Assembly (NCBI GenBank): GCA_038501195.1
Contig: JBBPUQ010000005.1
Coordinates: forward strand, 1,302,001-1,366,000
Source: Nemania diffusa
Taxonomy: Eukaryota > Ascomycota > Sordariomycetes > Xylariales > Xylariaceae
Direction of reading: 5' to 3'
Length of the DNA: 64,000 bases
Positions 37,001-49,900 of the stretch are shown here, one piece after another; the first letter of the stretch is position 1, and each line of letters opens with the position of its first letter. The translations under genes and the position numbers were made by a program. Below the pieces are notes generated by a model. The model saw nothing but the letters and a program-made list of their open reading frames with translations. It ran no database searches and had not been told where the DNA came from.

Positions 37001-40000
37001 CCACGTCTACCAAGTAAAGTACATACCTACATACGATGTACGCTGTAGGTATTGTGTCAGCTTATGACCCCCCCTGGAGCCGTTACGAGGGGGTGGATCC
37101 CTTTCGAACTTTGGTCTTTGTGTCACCAAGCCGGGGTTCTCCCCAGCCCAATTGATTTGAATGCTAAGCGCGGGTGGCATAATGACACCATTGTTCTCTA
37201 TCTACTTACAGAGTTATCCAGGTAGGTGTTATCTACCCAAGTATCCGTCCACTTCCTACTACGTACTTGTACTGTACATACACATACCGGTATGGCTTAG
37301 ACGAATGACTACCTATCTACCTAGAATCTAGATGATCGCTTCCGCCAAATCAGCCGAATCTCAAATCCAGATTCTATCCGTAGGCCCCGCGTTGTAGTGC
37401 TAGCTACGGCTCTTTCGCCGTTGGGCGGCTTTGGCCGTTGGCTGTTAGCTGTTGGCTGCCTAGCAAGGAATTTTCTGTTTGGGATATGCTGCACATGCTG
37501 CACTTTCGGCAGACACCTCAACTGGAAGATCGATAAGCACCTTACATACCGTGTCTGGTGTCTGAGACCAGACCGCCAAAGGCGAACCCCGAATGTGCGA
37601 TCGCCACGTTGGGTCTGCATGTTCTTCAACTTTCGCAGCCAACAGATTCTGTCCTTTTCTGACCTGAGGCTCTGCTATACCATCCAATTTCCCTTTTTCT
37701 GTCCCATTTTCTAACTGGCCACGCCATGTCATTTCCTAATGTAACTCCACTTGAGCGGTCAAGAATAGCTACCCCAAAAGGCGGACCGACAAGTGGTTGT
37801 TTCGACAGTCGGGCTGCTCCAATGCAGTGCATGAGTTTGGTACCGACACTGGCTAGTGGATGGCTCGGTGTCACATCCATCATCCCTACCCTATTGGAAA
37901 GCCGGCCACAACCCCCATGAGACGCCGCTTACGTCCCAGTCTACGTAGCACAAGACTGTCTGCGAGATATACCGCAATACTATGCTGTAGTGTACTTTGC
38001 AGCTTTGAATGAGCCTCAATTTTCCCCTCTTGGAAATATGGCTGCCGGCTCGTCCATCTCAATTTCTATCCCGGGACAAGTTGTCACGCTGCAGAATAAC
38101 TCCCTGGGAGTACAAAATACGGCAATATGCACAAAAAAGCAACCCGGATAATTAATATGAGTCACGGTAGCATTGTCGTATCTGGCGCGGTTACGACGTT
38201 CCGTTATTATCAGTGTCTACTATTATCTCGCTTATGTGTAACCCTGAATCCCATGCCAGTGTAGTTTCTAACGCCAAATTTGGAATGACATAATGCCTTC
38301 GAAGTACTCCTCAACCCCGCCAACTTCTAAGGAATTAATAAGCAAAAGGCCCTGCGAGAACTCAATGATCCTAGAGACGTTGGCAGAGACTTTAACAGAG
38401 CTCCCATAGGTCTCGAATAATTTGTGGTTGATGCTCGATATGCAAAGGGCGCGGAGTCAACCATGAACTGAGTGCATAGAAAGAGTGGCATAACTAATAG
38501 GTAACGATTGAGTCTGACTTTCTTAACGGTGCCCCTCCACGTAACCGAGGCCAAGTGCGAGCCCCTAGTACAACATGCTAGAGCTTTTGCAGTGCTCTTA
38601 TCTCTATCTCTAGAACATGCTTGGAATATTACATGGCCATATTTTCGTGCCCTTTACTTTGGTCTCTTTACTCTACAATCCAGCGGCCTTAGCTTCCCCT
38701 CGCTTCTCTGGGGGTTGTACTGCTGGCTGTGACCTAAGCTGACCACCCTAGACTTCACGAGTCTACTCAAAGCTAAGTCGACTGCAAACCGCTTCCGGTG
38801 TGTAACTGGGCTAACCTATCAGCTTCATCATGGCGCCTACTGTCGAGTTGTAGACGCCGGTGCTACTGCATGCCCTACTAACTTGACCCCTGAATCCTAA
38901 CTGCGCCAGGAAACCTGCATGTGGCCAAGACACTACACTACCTCGGGCGTATATATGCTATCTGGTGAAGCCTGACTATACCCAGTGCGGTGCACTTCTA
39001 TTTTGGTTCTCTGAGGCATCACGGAAGCTGCCAGTTGAACCCCAAGATTATAGTTGTGGGTTGAAGGGCCACATGGTGAATGCAACGCAGGTATCAATAC
39101 CCCATCTCCATATTATTCCTATTAAATCTGCTATTGTCTATTTACAGTTCAGATTTACATTTTTGGTTGCTATTAACAGATACTTACTGTTACATGCGAC
39201 GTGGTCTTTCGCGTTTACATCATTTCCTAGCAAACGCTAGTGGTGAGCCCCCTGACAGATAGACATTTGGTCCTTTGGCCAAGTACCTCGTTCTAGCCAA
39301 GGTATGTTTGGAAAAATTAAGCTTACAGCTAATCTGGGGAGCGTTTCACCGTGTATAATGCTACTATTCTCCATAGGAAACCATTACGCGTATGTATGGT
39401 CCTTTCTAATAATGCGAGTCAGCGTACCTGAGGCGAACGTGGTAATGTTGCACTATCCCATTCTTATTCTATTTCTCTAGTTTATCCTCTTCCAATCGTG
39501 CTCTCTCCTCAGGTGCCTCTACTCATGTACTCCTGGCAAGCGTACCACACAAGCTCTCTTGCGTCATTCCTCAAGTTAAAGATGGCATCGTTGTAACAAA
39601 ATCAATCCTTTGACCATTACTAACCGCCACGTCAAACATAAGGCCTATTAGGGCGTAGCGTTTGGTTTCTTGAGGATTTGACCTCCTCTCCCCGCTAGGA
39701 AAATGGAGCCCTAGGTCAAGAAAGTATTCTACAAAGGTCGCCTTGCCCGTGACATCGGCCCATTCTGTAGCAAAGGGGCGGGAAATACTACTCCCCCGCG
39801 CACGGTATTCCTCCTCGTGCTACTGTGGAGTCAGTACCTACATCCGACCTAGCCACTATTCCCTACCAGGCTTCTATTACTAAACTGTGCGAGGGGGCGA
39901 AATCAAGACATACCTTGTAACTGAACTGTGCAGCTCTGTCTGTCGATTGGGATATTACCCGGTTTAGCTTTGATCAGCAAAGGAGGTACCAACATCTGGC

Positions 40001-43000
40001 CTGCGCTCCTCCTCGTGCCACCTCGTACTTCTACATCTCAGTAATACCAAATAGTAGGACATCTTGTAATCTCGATAAGGGTTACACTGCGAGCTCTGGG
40101 GTTAGATGAGCCATTTTTAGCTTGTCACTTTTGACACACCAAGGGGTTTTGTTCTGGACTGTTGTCTTGCACTCAAGCTGAAACACAGCAGAAGCCAGCC
40201 ATCTATCATTCATATTCACTTTAACCATGGCCTCTTTGTTCCTGCCTTACGGCAGGTAGGAAATTTTGTGTCAAATATTCTCCGCTTGTCACTAATACTC
40301 GCGTTTCCTTGCGTCACAGCCACATCACCACTAAGGTAAACAGGATCTGTCTCAAAGGTGAGTGGAAATATACGGGTTTCACGACGCCACAGGCACAGAC
40401 TAATAACGCCCGGTGAAAGCCTCTGCCTACCTGTATGTTTTTCCTCGCGCCCCGCCACGTAATAGAGACAAGATTCCTGAGGCGCTTAGCCCGAGACAGG
40501 ACGAATAGCGGTGCCAGTCCCTAAATCCCGTGTTAGGCGCCTGGGTAAGCCACCGGCAGCCAACTTGAACGACGTTACAATGTGACAAGCCCTATAAACC
40601 CCGATGACCTATCTAGGACTCTATTATCCCTTCTCTTACAGTATGTGCTCATGTAACGCTTACATTTAATACCTATCTCGGTATACCACTATACAGTCCT
40701 CGGTGTCCGGGAAGCAATCCTGTCTCAAAGTGAATCCTGGTCGATAGAGAACGACAGAAGCGTATGTTTCCTCTCCCCCATGCCTATCTACCTACCTCAT
40801 CCACTCGGCAGGATTCCAGACTACGACGCAACTCTCCTCCCCGTCGAGTCCGTATCGTATAATCCCTCATATCTCAATGACGATTCATCCCGACTATCCA
40901 CTCCTCGCGTCAGCGTCAGGGGGATCCCTCACTGTCGGGTTTTCCCGGTCCCGAGCAGTAGACGTTTTCTCCTCCTCTTTTACTTCCCCGCGTAGTCATG
41001 TATCCGACGCCTCGTCGGCTCTTGTGTCTCATTTGCGTGTCGTTTGCATCGTTGTTTGGTCCTTAGAACACCTCGACGTGCTCGCCCGGGTCTCGGATAC
41101 ATCCGTATCCGCCGATTCTGGGCATGTTGTGCAAACCCTATAGCTGGCTGCCAGTCGTGAGTGACATGTGATGTGACGGCGGCAGTATGCCACGATTGGG
41201 ACGTAACGTGACACGTCCCGATGTGATGTACATATCTGTGTCTTCGCATTTTCATTCGCGGCTCCAATTAATGATCGTCACAACAATAAATATTACATAT
41301 GGACATTTTTTTGCACAACTAGCCTAGATCGCGCCTTGTTTAATCTATTCTTTTAGTAGATACCACCATAATATTATCAAATTAATACTCATCTTATTCC
41401 TCTGTTGCTTCTATCGAATAAGAAAATTTTTAAAGGTGCTACAAGAATGCGTGTGAACGTAGGACTCTGGAGGTATCCAGGTAAAGGGGTAGGTCGTTAA
41501 TTGGCTGGATTTCATCGAGGGTCGCTGATTTTGACAGACTGAAACGGGCCGGATGACGTCGGAATAAGGATATACAACCAATCAGGCAGTCTACATCTAT
41601 GTAGGTATGTAGGACAGGAAGCGGGAAGCCTAGAGTTGGAGACTACCAAAAGTCTTATTAGAAGAGGAGGTCAGAGAGAAAAAAAAATTTGCTTACACTA
41701 AGGGGTGTTTAGTAGTATCGAGCTCTCCACAATCCGAGCCCGATTTCATTCTTCCGCTTCGAAAACCATGAAGTTATAACATTAAGTATGAAAGATTAAT
41801 TGCAATAGTGCCGTGTCAATTAGAAGAAAATTGAGTGCATTCGAAAATATTATCGTTGATTTTTATAAGGATATCTTAGCGGCTTGTGATCTTCAACTAT
41901 ATCTACATTTCTCGCTCTTAGTGAAACGGATCGTGTACATCACAACACCGCACCCTAGAGGTTTGACCATAATCACATAGCTATCGGCGGATTTCATGAA
42001 GGGTTCTGGGTAAATCAATCGAATTTTGCTGAAATGAACATGACTGACTGATTACTGGTCACAGTCCTTGAAGGGGTGCGTGCTAGGTATTATATATATA
42101 TATAGGAAAACCCTAACGAAATTAGACCTAATGAATAGACTCGCCCGTAGAACTTGATTGCACACACTGTAACAGTAATCACCACAGCCGACTCCTGTCG
42201 ATGCTAGTATATCGGCATGCTTTTTAAAATGCGATCCCAATACTTGATATTGATGAGGAGATAGGACGATCGATCGCACATTACAACTGCCTTTTCTCAC
42301 GTATAGCCTCCCGTGCTGACAGCAAGGCCAAGCCTGTGCAGTGCTAGCCCCTGTCGCAATGACGAGCATTAAGGCAATTGGACTCCAGATAAATGTAACA
42401 CTCGCGATGGGTAAAACCGGGCGCGCATTGCAGACAGGGTGGGAAATCCCTGAAGAGCAGATGCCTAGCTGACCATCCGGGCCGCCCAGCGTCCCATTCC
42501 TCACTCACCAAGTGTGGTGTAGGCCCAGCTTTGTGCCCGGATCTCTATGCTCACATAATTCTTCATCAGATTGCTGACCCTCTAACCCGGTATCTTCCCC
42601 TCGCTGATGTGCTCCCGGTAGATCACCTGCTTGTCCCGTTTATTCTCGGGGATTGATTCGAATGTCAAAAGCCGAGTTCTTTTTTCTCAGCCCTACGGTG
42701 AAAGTTCCGTTGGTTGTCACCTGGTCTCTAAAGCTCCTCTTGAATGCAAATTCACCACCAACACCCAATGAGGATCATCCATTGTGTTTGTCATAAAGTC
42801 TCCGCAGGGCTGGACACGAGTAATAAGCACACTAGCACTATAGTTTAAGTTCTATTAGGACGGAGAGAATTTCTGCTTTGCCAATAAAAGGAGTCAGTTC
42901 CAGGATTACCAGCAGTGGCACCTACCACAGGGGTGTTTAATCAACCTCCCTATTAGTTAGGGAGGATTATGCGCTTGCTTTGTCTTACTAAAATCTTTAC

Positions 43001-46000
43001 CCTAGGAATCTATTTCATCCAGATATCTCCCCGAGTTTCTAACCAGGATCAATAGTAATATTAAATTCACTCTAATCTCTTGGGCCCTAAAATCTTGCTA
43101 ACTACTACTTTAACAACAGCTAGAATGAAAGAAAAATTAGATCTCGGAGAGCCTGGAAGTGTTTGTCCTTACTGCTGCGAGCGTTCAATCTCAACCATAA
43201 TAGCTTGTTCCTGACGACTTAGCAATTACCATGATCTCTACACCGAGTAATTACCTCTCTCTCAAATCATTAGTTAGCCTTTCTCTCACATAGTAAGTGC
43301 CCATTAACGACTTTGTACAGCACCTTCAAGACTCTTCTCGCGTTGCTTGTCTTATTAGACTGAACTAGTTCTTACTCCGAAGCCTACGGACGATTCAAAA
43401 AGCTATAATTGTAAGAAACATACAAGCGAGCGTGTTAGATTGGAGACCTTCACGGTGCATCCTAACTCTTCCCACATTGATACTTCTACAACATCGATCA
43501 CAATAACAAACACTAATATTAATATGGAGATGACTTAACAATGACAGGTCTGGGTCTAGCGCTTGATTTTGCATAGATTCATTTAGCTTCCAATATAAAT
43601 AAATACTACATGGAGTCTTGGTAGTTTCCCTAGGCCTCCGTATTACTTCCGTTATTGTACAGGAATCTCTCGACGATTTGTTTCACGAACTCATGTTACT
43701 ACTGCCATTACTTCTGTTAACCAGTATTATATATAGAGTAAATGCGTTTTCGACACCCCCTGATGTACCTTCAGTGTCTTAATACACTAGCAAATGGCGG
43801 AGATCGTGAGTAGTGATCACGACATAGAATGGCAAGTGTCGTATTAGGAGTCACCTTAAAACTACATCCCATTATCATCCTCCTATCCGTAATGAATATG
43901 TCTATTCTAGGCACATATACTACCTAAGAAACTAAAATTATTATTAGGTAGTCCAGTAGCAACTAGGACAGTCTGGTAACTAGAGTTAGGTATTGAAGGT
44001 GGCAAAGTCCGCCTCGGATCATACATCTACTTAAACCTCTAGACATAAGGTAATATACGAGAACACGGTAGATGTGAGTTGGTGCGGTCTACTCTCTACG
44101 GCAGCGAAAGAAGCCGGAGCAGAGACTAGCGGCGATGGACACATAACGAAATGATCCGTATGGCGTGAAAGGCGGCTTGACCCTGCGTCGATCTGCCATG
44201 GTCTGGAGACTTAGTTACAACTAAGTACTTGATAGAAACGTGGACTGTATCTTCCGGAGAGTCGATTGATTGGTGGAAAGAACTTATCTCATGAGGAAGA
44301 CGGATACTTAGACCGCCTTCCTCGCCCGGAATACTATGAAGCTTGGATTATGGCTATAAAGATATAGAACTCAACAAGGAATATCGGGGCTCTATACCCG
44401 AATACTATACAAATAGAAAGAAAAAGGTAACCAGAGCCCCTGAGGGTCAGTCCGTTTACCTATATGGCTTCACGTAGGGGATTCACCCTTGCTGCCTTGA
44501 TGTGCAGCCAATATTTCTACCACGGAACAGAACTACAACACTATACCCTCTACTATGCACAAATAGAACGTTGCCAAGCATGGGACCTTGATCGTGTCCA
44601 AAATCTCCCCGTCTAGTGATACTCGATTTAGATCAAGCAATAGAACGATTTGTCTGTGCTATAGAGATTGATAATCAACTGAAATTGCCCTAATAATTGA
44701 CAGTTCAGATCAGATATATAGATCTCCGAACTATCGTGAATAGAAATTCACCCTCAAGCAAAATACTACATGCAAAAATAAAAATAAAAATAAGAAGCCC
44801 CGCAGTTGCATACCTGTGACAAGAAAGCAGGCATAATTCTGGTTATCTCAGTCGTTGACATCTGTCGAACACTAAATTGGCATCCTTTAGACCCTTGGTC
44901 CCTGGGATTAGCTGCCTGGGATATCAGGATGTTCGAATGCTAAACCGGACCCAAGCAACAACACCAGATTCGGAATATTTTCAACCTAATCACTTTCAAT
45001 ACTCAATATGGATACTCAGATGATGCGTGCTAAGAATCTGCATTGACTCATACAAACATAATCTCTATATTTTAAAAAAACGACTTCTTTACTAGCCCTA
45101 GAGTTTGATTCTTCATGATTGGGAGTTAGATTAAATTATTTCACACAATGATAATGTCCCACATCTAATTATTGTTATTTCTTGCTATCCCCTCAAAGCG
45201 TGGCGATAGATTCGTTGTGGTAGTACTGTCCTTGATCCTCAAGCAGGCTTACGCCTGTCTGCCGAAAGCTTATGTAGCAAGTAAGTATATATGTAGGTGT
45301 AGGGCTTTTATAACTCTAAATATTAGGTTCTGTCAGGCATCGGTGACCGGAGCCATCTAAAAAAACCAAAGTCCGGGGTGCAGGCAACAAAGTGAATCGA
45401 AGAACTAGACTGATTTCTGGTATTATTCGTCGAGTAGCTCGATCAATGGCGCGAGCGCGACCATTATCATAAGCCTGTAACTCTTTTATCCCTCAATGCA
45501 TTAATGCTACCAACATAAGATATTGGAGTACGTATTTCCTATCGTTATTTTATATATCAGGTACCGAGCAATGTAACTAGTGATAATATTTGATTGTTCA
45601 TCTAAACTAAACGGGCTCTCGTTGCTATATAAGGTTTTGGATGTGTTTATTTTACTGTAGTGGAATGAAATCATCCTTGAAAACACCACTGCTCATAATA
45701 ATAATGTCTCTGATGGATGCCCTCGGGCCGATGCTCGCGATGCTGCATAGTGCGCCGCTGCTTATTCCCCGATGTATGCCGCACGTCTCGGAGACCAACC
45801 CCAGTGCGTATTCGAATCACATTAACGCTTCCAAAATGCATCGAAGTATGGGAAGAATGCCTCGCTAATGGCTCCGCCGTTCTGTCCGCCCGTATGTGTA
45901 TAATTTATAGTCCACCGCCAAGCATACCATAAGGGTCTGTTCCTCTCTACCATTCTATTCGCCCTGTCCGAATCCAGTGGGCGGCCCGTAAGAACAGGGA

Positions 46001-46103
46001 ACCTAGACTCCTTCCCAGGTATGCTCTTTTACATGTCGTAAATAATCCAATGTGCCTGGCTTCCGTTGTTGAAATCTTCATTCTATATATCAATGAACCC
46101 ATA
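34011..46103. other. 12-kb stretch without a convincing gene
   Basis: The longest gene-free stretch. It carries scattered TACCTA/TAGGTA motifs (for example 35765, 35925-35955, 36237, 36400, 36733, 37217, 37312, 40787) as far as about 41 kb. Open frames are short, often start with non-ATG codons and show no domains. A decayed coding-like stretch at 42507-42839 is listed separately. A second weak one on the plus strand at 44281-44366 reads SHEEDGYLDRLPRPEYYEAW, then stops; it could be retroelement debris but cannot be assigned. An A-rich AAAAT run sits at about 44775-44792. Confidence 0.45.
42507..42839 (-). pseudogene. Frameshifted coding-like relic, family unknown
   Basis: Reading the minus strand, protein-like segments follow one another in shifting frames: LITRVQPCGDFMTNTMDD, then GGEFAFKRSFRDQ with GTFTVGLRKKNSAF, then KRDKQVIYREHISEGKIPG, a stop, then RVSNLMKNYVSIEIRAQSW. 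Together they read like about 100 residues of a once continuous protein broken by two shifts and a stop. I do not recognise the family. The frame changes could also hide short introns. The neighbouring frame at 42052-42504 starts with GTG and may belong to the same debris. Confidence 0.28.
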
Positions 46104-46938
46104 TTATTGTACTCGCAAATCGTAATTCTGACCTTGTCCAATCTGGGGGTTTAAAAAATGCTGTCCGTCGTATGATATTGGACTATTCGTCGAAAAATAT
46201 TCAGTCGTGGGTTGAATCACCAAACCCCCGTGCCAAGTTGGATACATATTATCATGTTCCCAATCGGCCATCTCTTGCTGATTCTTTATAGTCTCAATAT
46301 GGTGTGGACTCATGATCATCGGGTTCTGAAGTCGACCCTTGAGAATCTCGTTTTCGGCCTTGAGTAGTTCATTTTCGGTCTTGAGAATATCATTCTCGCC
46401 CTTGAGATTATTGTATTGTGTATTGAGAATCGCGTAGTTCTCACGCTCTGTCTCGCGTGAAGCCTCGAGATCCTTAATCAAGGTCTCTTTCCTGTCTCGG
46501 TACTGTAACACCTCAGAATTAGGCATTGGCAGCTTAAGGGCGAGAACTATAGTAAAAAACACTTACAGCGCGCTGGGATGCTCGGTTTTGAGCTCTTCGA
46601 CGCTAAACGTAGTTAGCTTGCTGCATCGGATACATGTCGGGTTGATCCCGAGCATGCTCTCTTACCGAAATCACTGATGGCGGCGCGTTTTTATAGCGAT
46701 TCTCCCGTTTCCGTTTTGGTCTGGGGGCTGGTTCCTGAGCCTCAGCTTCGTCTCCGTCGATATCGCCCTCTACATCCTCCATATTGGGCGAGTGTCCTAG
46801 AGAACAGTACCCAGACCAGTCGTTTAGATCAGGGGGGACGCCCTGCGGTCTGTCTGACCCTTTGTAACAGAGGGCGTCTTCGGCTGCCGAGAGATGCGGG
46901 GAGTATGTCTGGTTATGGAAGACAGTGTTCTCGTCCAT
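46104..46938 (-). CDS. AP-1-like bZIP transcription factor
   Basis: Three exons (46938-46666, 46602-46567, 46502-46104; 273 + 36 + 399 nt) give 235 aa. Residues 1-75 are acidic. A nuclear-localisation-like run, PKRKRENR, precedes the basic region RRRAQNRASQRAYRDRK (92-108). The invariant bZIP Asn97 and Arg105 keep the N-x7-R spacing, and NRASQRAYR is of the fungal AP-1/Pap1 type. The zipper that follows is unusually regular, with repeated LKxEN units (LKGENDIL, LKTENELL, LKAENEIL). The exon 2 core of 12 codons carries the DNA-contact residues, and both flanking introns are phase 0. Expected to bind DNA as a dimer; AP-1-like factors often govern stress or secondary metabolism, but nothing here fixes the role. 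The cysteine-rich redox domain of Yap1/Pap1 is absent. Confidence 0.93.
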
Positions 46939-49900
46939 TTTGTTGGTTGTGTGTTCTGCGTATAATATGAGTTGTGGATTCTGCGTGTTGTGTGTTCTCG
47001 GTATGTTGTGGGCTATGACGGTGAAAGTGTTAAAGATCTCGGATCTGGAGACAGGTTAGGTGCCAGGTAGGTATATAGACAGTTGAAAATGGGGGTCCGG
47101 TTACCACGTCCGTCGCAGCTACGTAGGCCAGCCCCCCAAATCGAACGTCAACATCCAGTGTTTATACTCTAACTTAGAGTTCCTGCCATCAACAAATCTA
47201 TTGTATAGTAGGTACCACATGCACTAGGCAGGCGCTCCGTCTTTGGTTGCTGCCCAGTAAAACTTACATCTATGCCAAATGTCGTTCCGCATATTAGAGT
47301 TGTACATATGCATACCTATATGTAGGTTAGAGGCTAGGTAGGCACCAAGCCATGCAAGGACCAAGTACCCTGGTTGCAAAATGCGCCAGAATGCAAGGGT
47401 CACAATCCGACCGGGGCATATGTGCTGTATACAGCGGTGTGCTTAACGTATGCTACTTTTATAAGTCTTGTTTCAATAGACAGGGCTCGTTGATGATTCC
47501 ATACCTGCACAAAAGCAGGCGATCGTAGTGTCCTATAGCGCACTTATTAAGCTCGGTTTTGCTAGGCGAGTCAAAATGTACGGAAGAGGAGACATTTGGA
47601 TGCTGTATACCTGGTATATAGGAATATCATATATAGGTTCTATAGCTTGAGTTATCTATTTGGGCTTCGCACTTCTCGACTTACGTAGAGATCGACGCAG
47701 TACCAAACAACAGACTCGCAATTACATCTTTTCAGATTGATCTTTATACCCGGTAGGTACTGCGTATGTAAGTACTGCATACAATGTGCAGCCTTTCTTT
47801 CAAGCTCCCTTGCCCGGTCTCTCAGCTACATCCGTGGAGTTAAAACCTTGCCAAGTATCTCACAGGAGGAGGGGTAAGTAGGGTGGGGGTATTCCACCCT
47901 CGAGGATACTATACATAGGATCTAGTAGTATTTGTCTTGCAATTGTACTGTGGATAGCTATGTATATATGCGTATGTATGTGCTACTACCCTGGGCGGCT
48001 ATGTACTATGGGTACCGAATTTCATCTGGCTCGTAAATGACTAAATTAGGAGCGACTAGGGAGTTGTAGCCTGGGTGGTTGTTTTGTGAGATATTCTGAA
48101 ACGTTTATTTCTCGATACTAAGGTAGATAGACACCTAGCAGCCTAAAAGGACAAGGATGCTTGAATGCGCAGGGTTAACCCATGTATTAGATCCCACATC
48201 CCATCCACCGAGGCTAATATCGACTCTAGATAGATAGTGTATTATAGATTAGGTATGGTGAGGATTCGTCAGTCATTTCTCCAACTTGCAGTGCCACGTG
48301 CCACATGGGGCTTTCAAGACCCCCAAACAGCTTATGTATATGTATATTTATCCCTTCAATCCAAATATCATAACTGTTGAATATACGTAGCGATAATAGA
48401 TTCGTTATATTTAAGAATGAGAGCTAGTGATCCGTCGAATATACAGAACCAGTAGACAGTCACATACTCGTCACTCGACTCAATCGTTCTTCTAAATCCC
48501 TTTACAATATGCTATAGTATATGTGCTGGCCGAGGATATAACACTTTGCTGTACCATTGATCCTATGTACCCCCTCGCAGATTATTGCCTTGGGCGGGTG
48601 GCCCGCGCCCGGTTTACTAGATATATCGCCCTCTTCATTATTTGGAGAACAATTCTTTGTGCAGTGTGCAGTGTTGCATTTGTCTGAAAAGTACCTTGCA
48701 TATGCCACCATAAGGCTTCCCTACTTGTATGTAAGTAGGTTTGGAGCATGTCTAAATGATAGACTTGGTTGTGACGCGATTAAGTACTAAACTCCAGGGT
48801 GGTAGCAGAGTGCCAAAAATCGTGGCTTATATCCTACCAAATATCGTGTAACAACTACACGTGATAATTGTTTCAGGCTCTGCCAAGGTGGCACTGCATT
48901 TTATCTAGGTCCTGAGTTGGAACTCTCAAGAGCCACATTATATAATTCGGCCGCAAAATATGGTCATTCATATACCTGGATGCATTTAGATGTTCGTTCC
49001 AAGCTTCAGCGGGCGGTGTACACGGAATAAGCTCGGTATAAGGCTCGTCCCTTATTCGAAAACGGCCCTTTATGGCTAGTGAGCATAATTTTAACAGGAA
49101 ATTGTATAAATATTGGGAACAAAATAACTCCCAGTGTATGAGTGACTCTTAGGTACAGTAGATATTCAAATTATATTTTCTCTAACTATACACAGTGTGG
49201 AGGCAAAGCCTTAAATAGCCCCAGCCCTATCATGAATGAAGACTCCGGAAATAATGCTAGGAAGTCTACAGTTGCCAAGACTTCGCAAACTAACAGAAGG
49301 TTGAGCGCTATACTTTCTGTCCCGCCATTTTATTGCCACCTAAGGTGTATCTCTAAAGTTGCATCGACCCCCAGCCGTCTTCTATGCTCAAGCGTGAATG
49401 GAATAAATGATACGCATCAGTCTATACGACGGGAGAAGTATCTAGCTAGCTGACGCAAAGGGGCTCAAAAAAAAAATAACCGAAATTATAAGTCCTAGGG
49501 GATTTACGAACAAATGACATGGCCATCTAAGCCCTATGTAGTGTGTCCCGCTGGCTTGGGTAGTAAGATTACGATATTAAGGATGGAGCACCATAGGCTC
49601 ACTCTTCGCTAAAGCCCAAACTGTACCACAATTCAAATTACTGATAGCTCTGAGTTTAACTTTAAGCAATGCGTAAGACAAAGTTGCAACTCGGGCTACG
49701 GTATAGGAATACTAACTCGCCAGGCTATGACTTGTGTGGTAGTAGCCCTAAGGGCATAGGGCTTGATGCTAAGGCAGCTCTCGCAACCCCAACCTTCGGA
49801 GTTACCTTCCCTTCCCTTAACGTATATGTTTAACTTGGGACCGGAGAGAACACCGCCAGGTTATCAGGTAAATCAAGAATAATAATAGTAGTTCTACATT

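Noticed and set aside
36621..37013. 130-codon minus-strand ORF
   Set aside because: Starts with TTG and contains intergenic motif repeats; no protein family signature.
42052..42504. 150-codon minus-strand ORF
   Set aside because: Starts with GTG; composition is mixed and the end is low-complexity TA repeat. At most debris linked to the adjacent relic.
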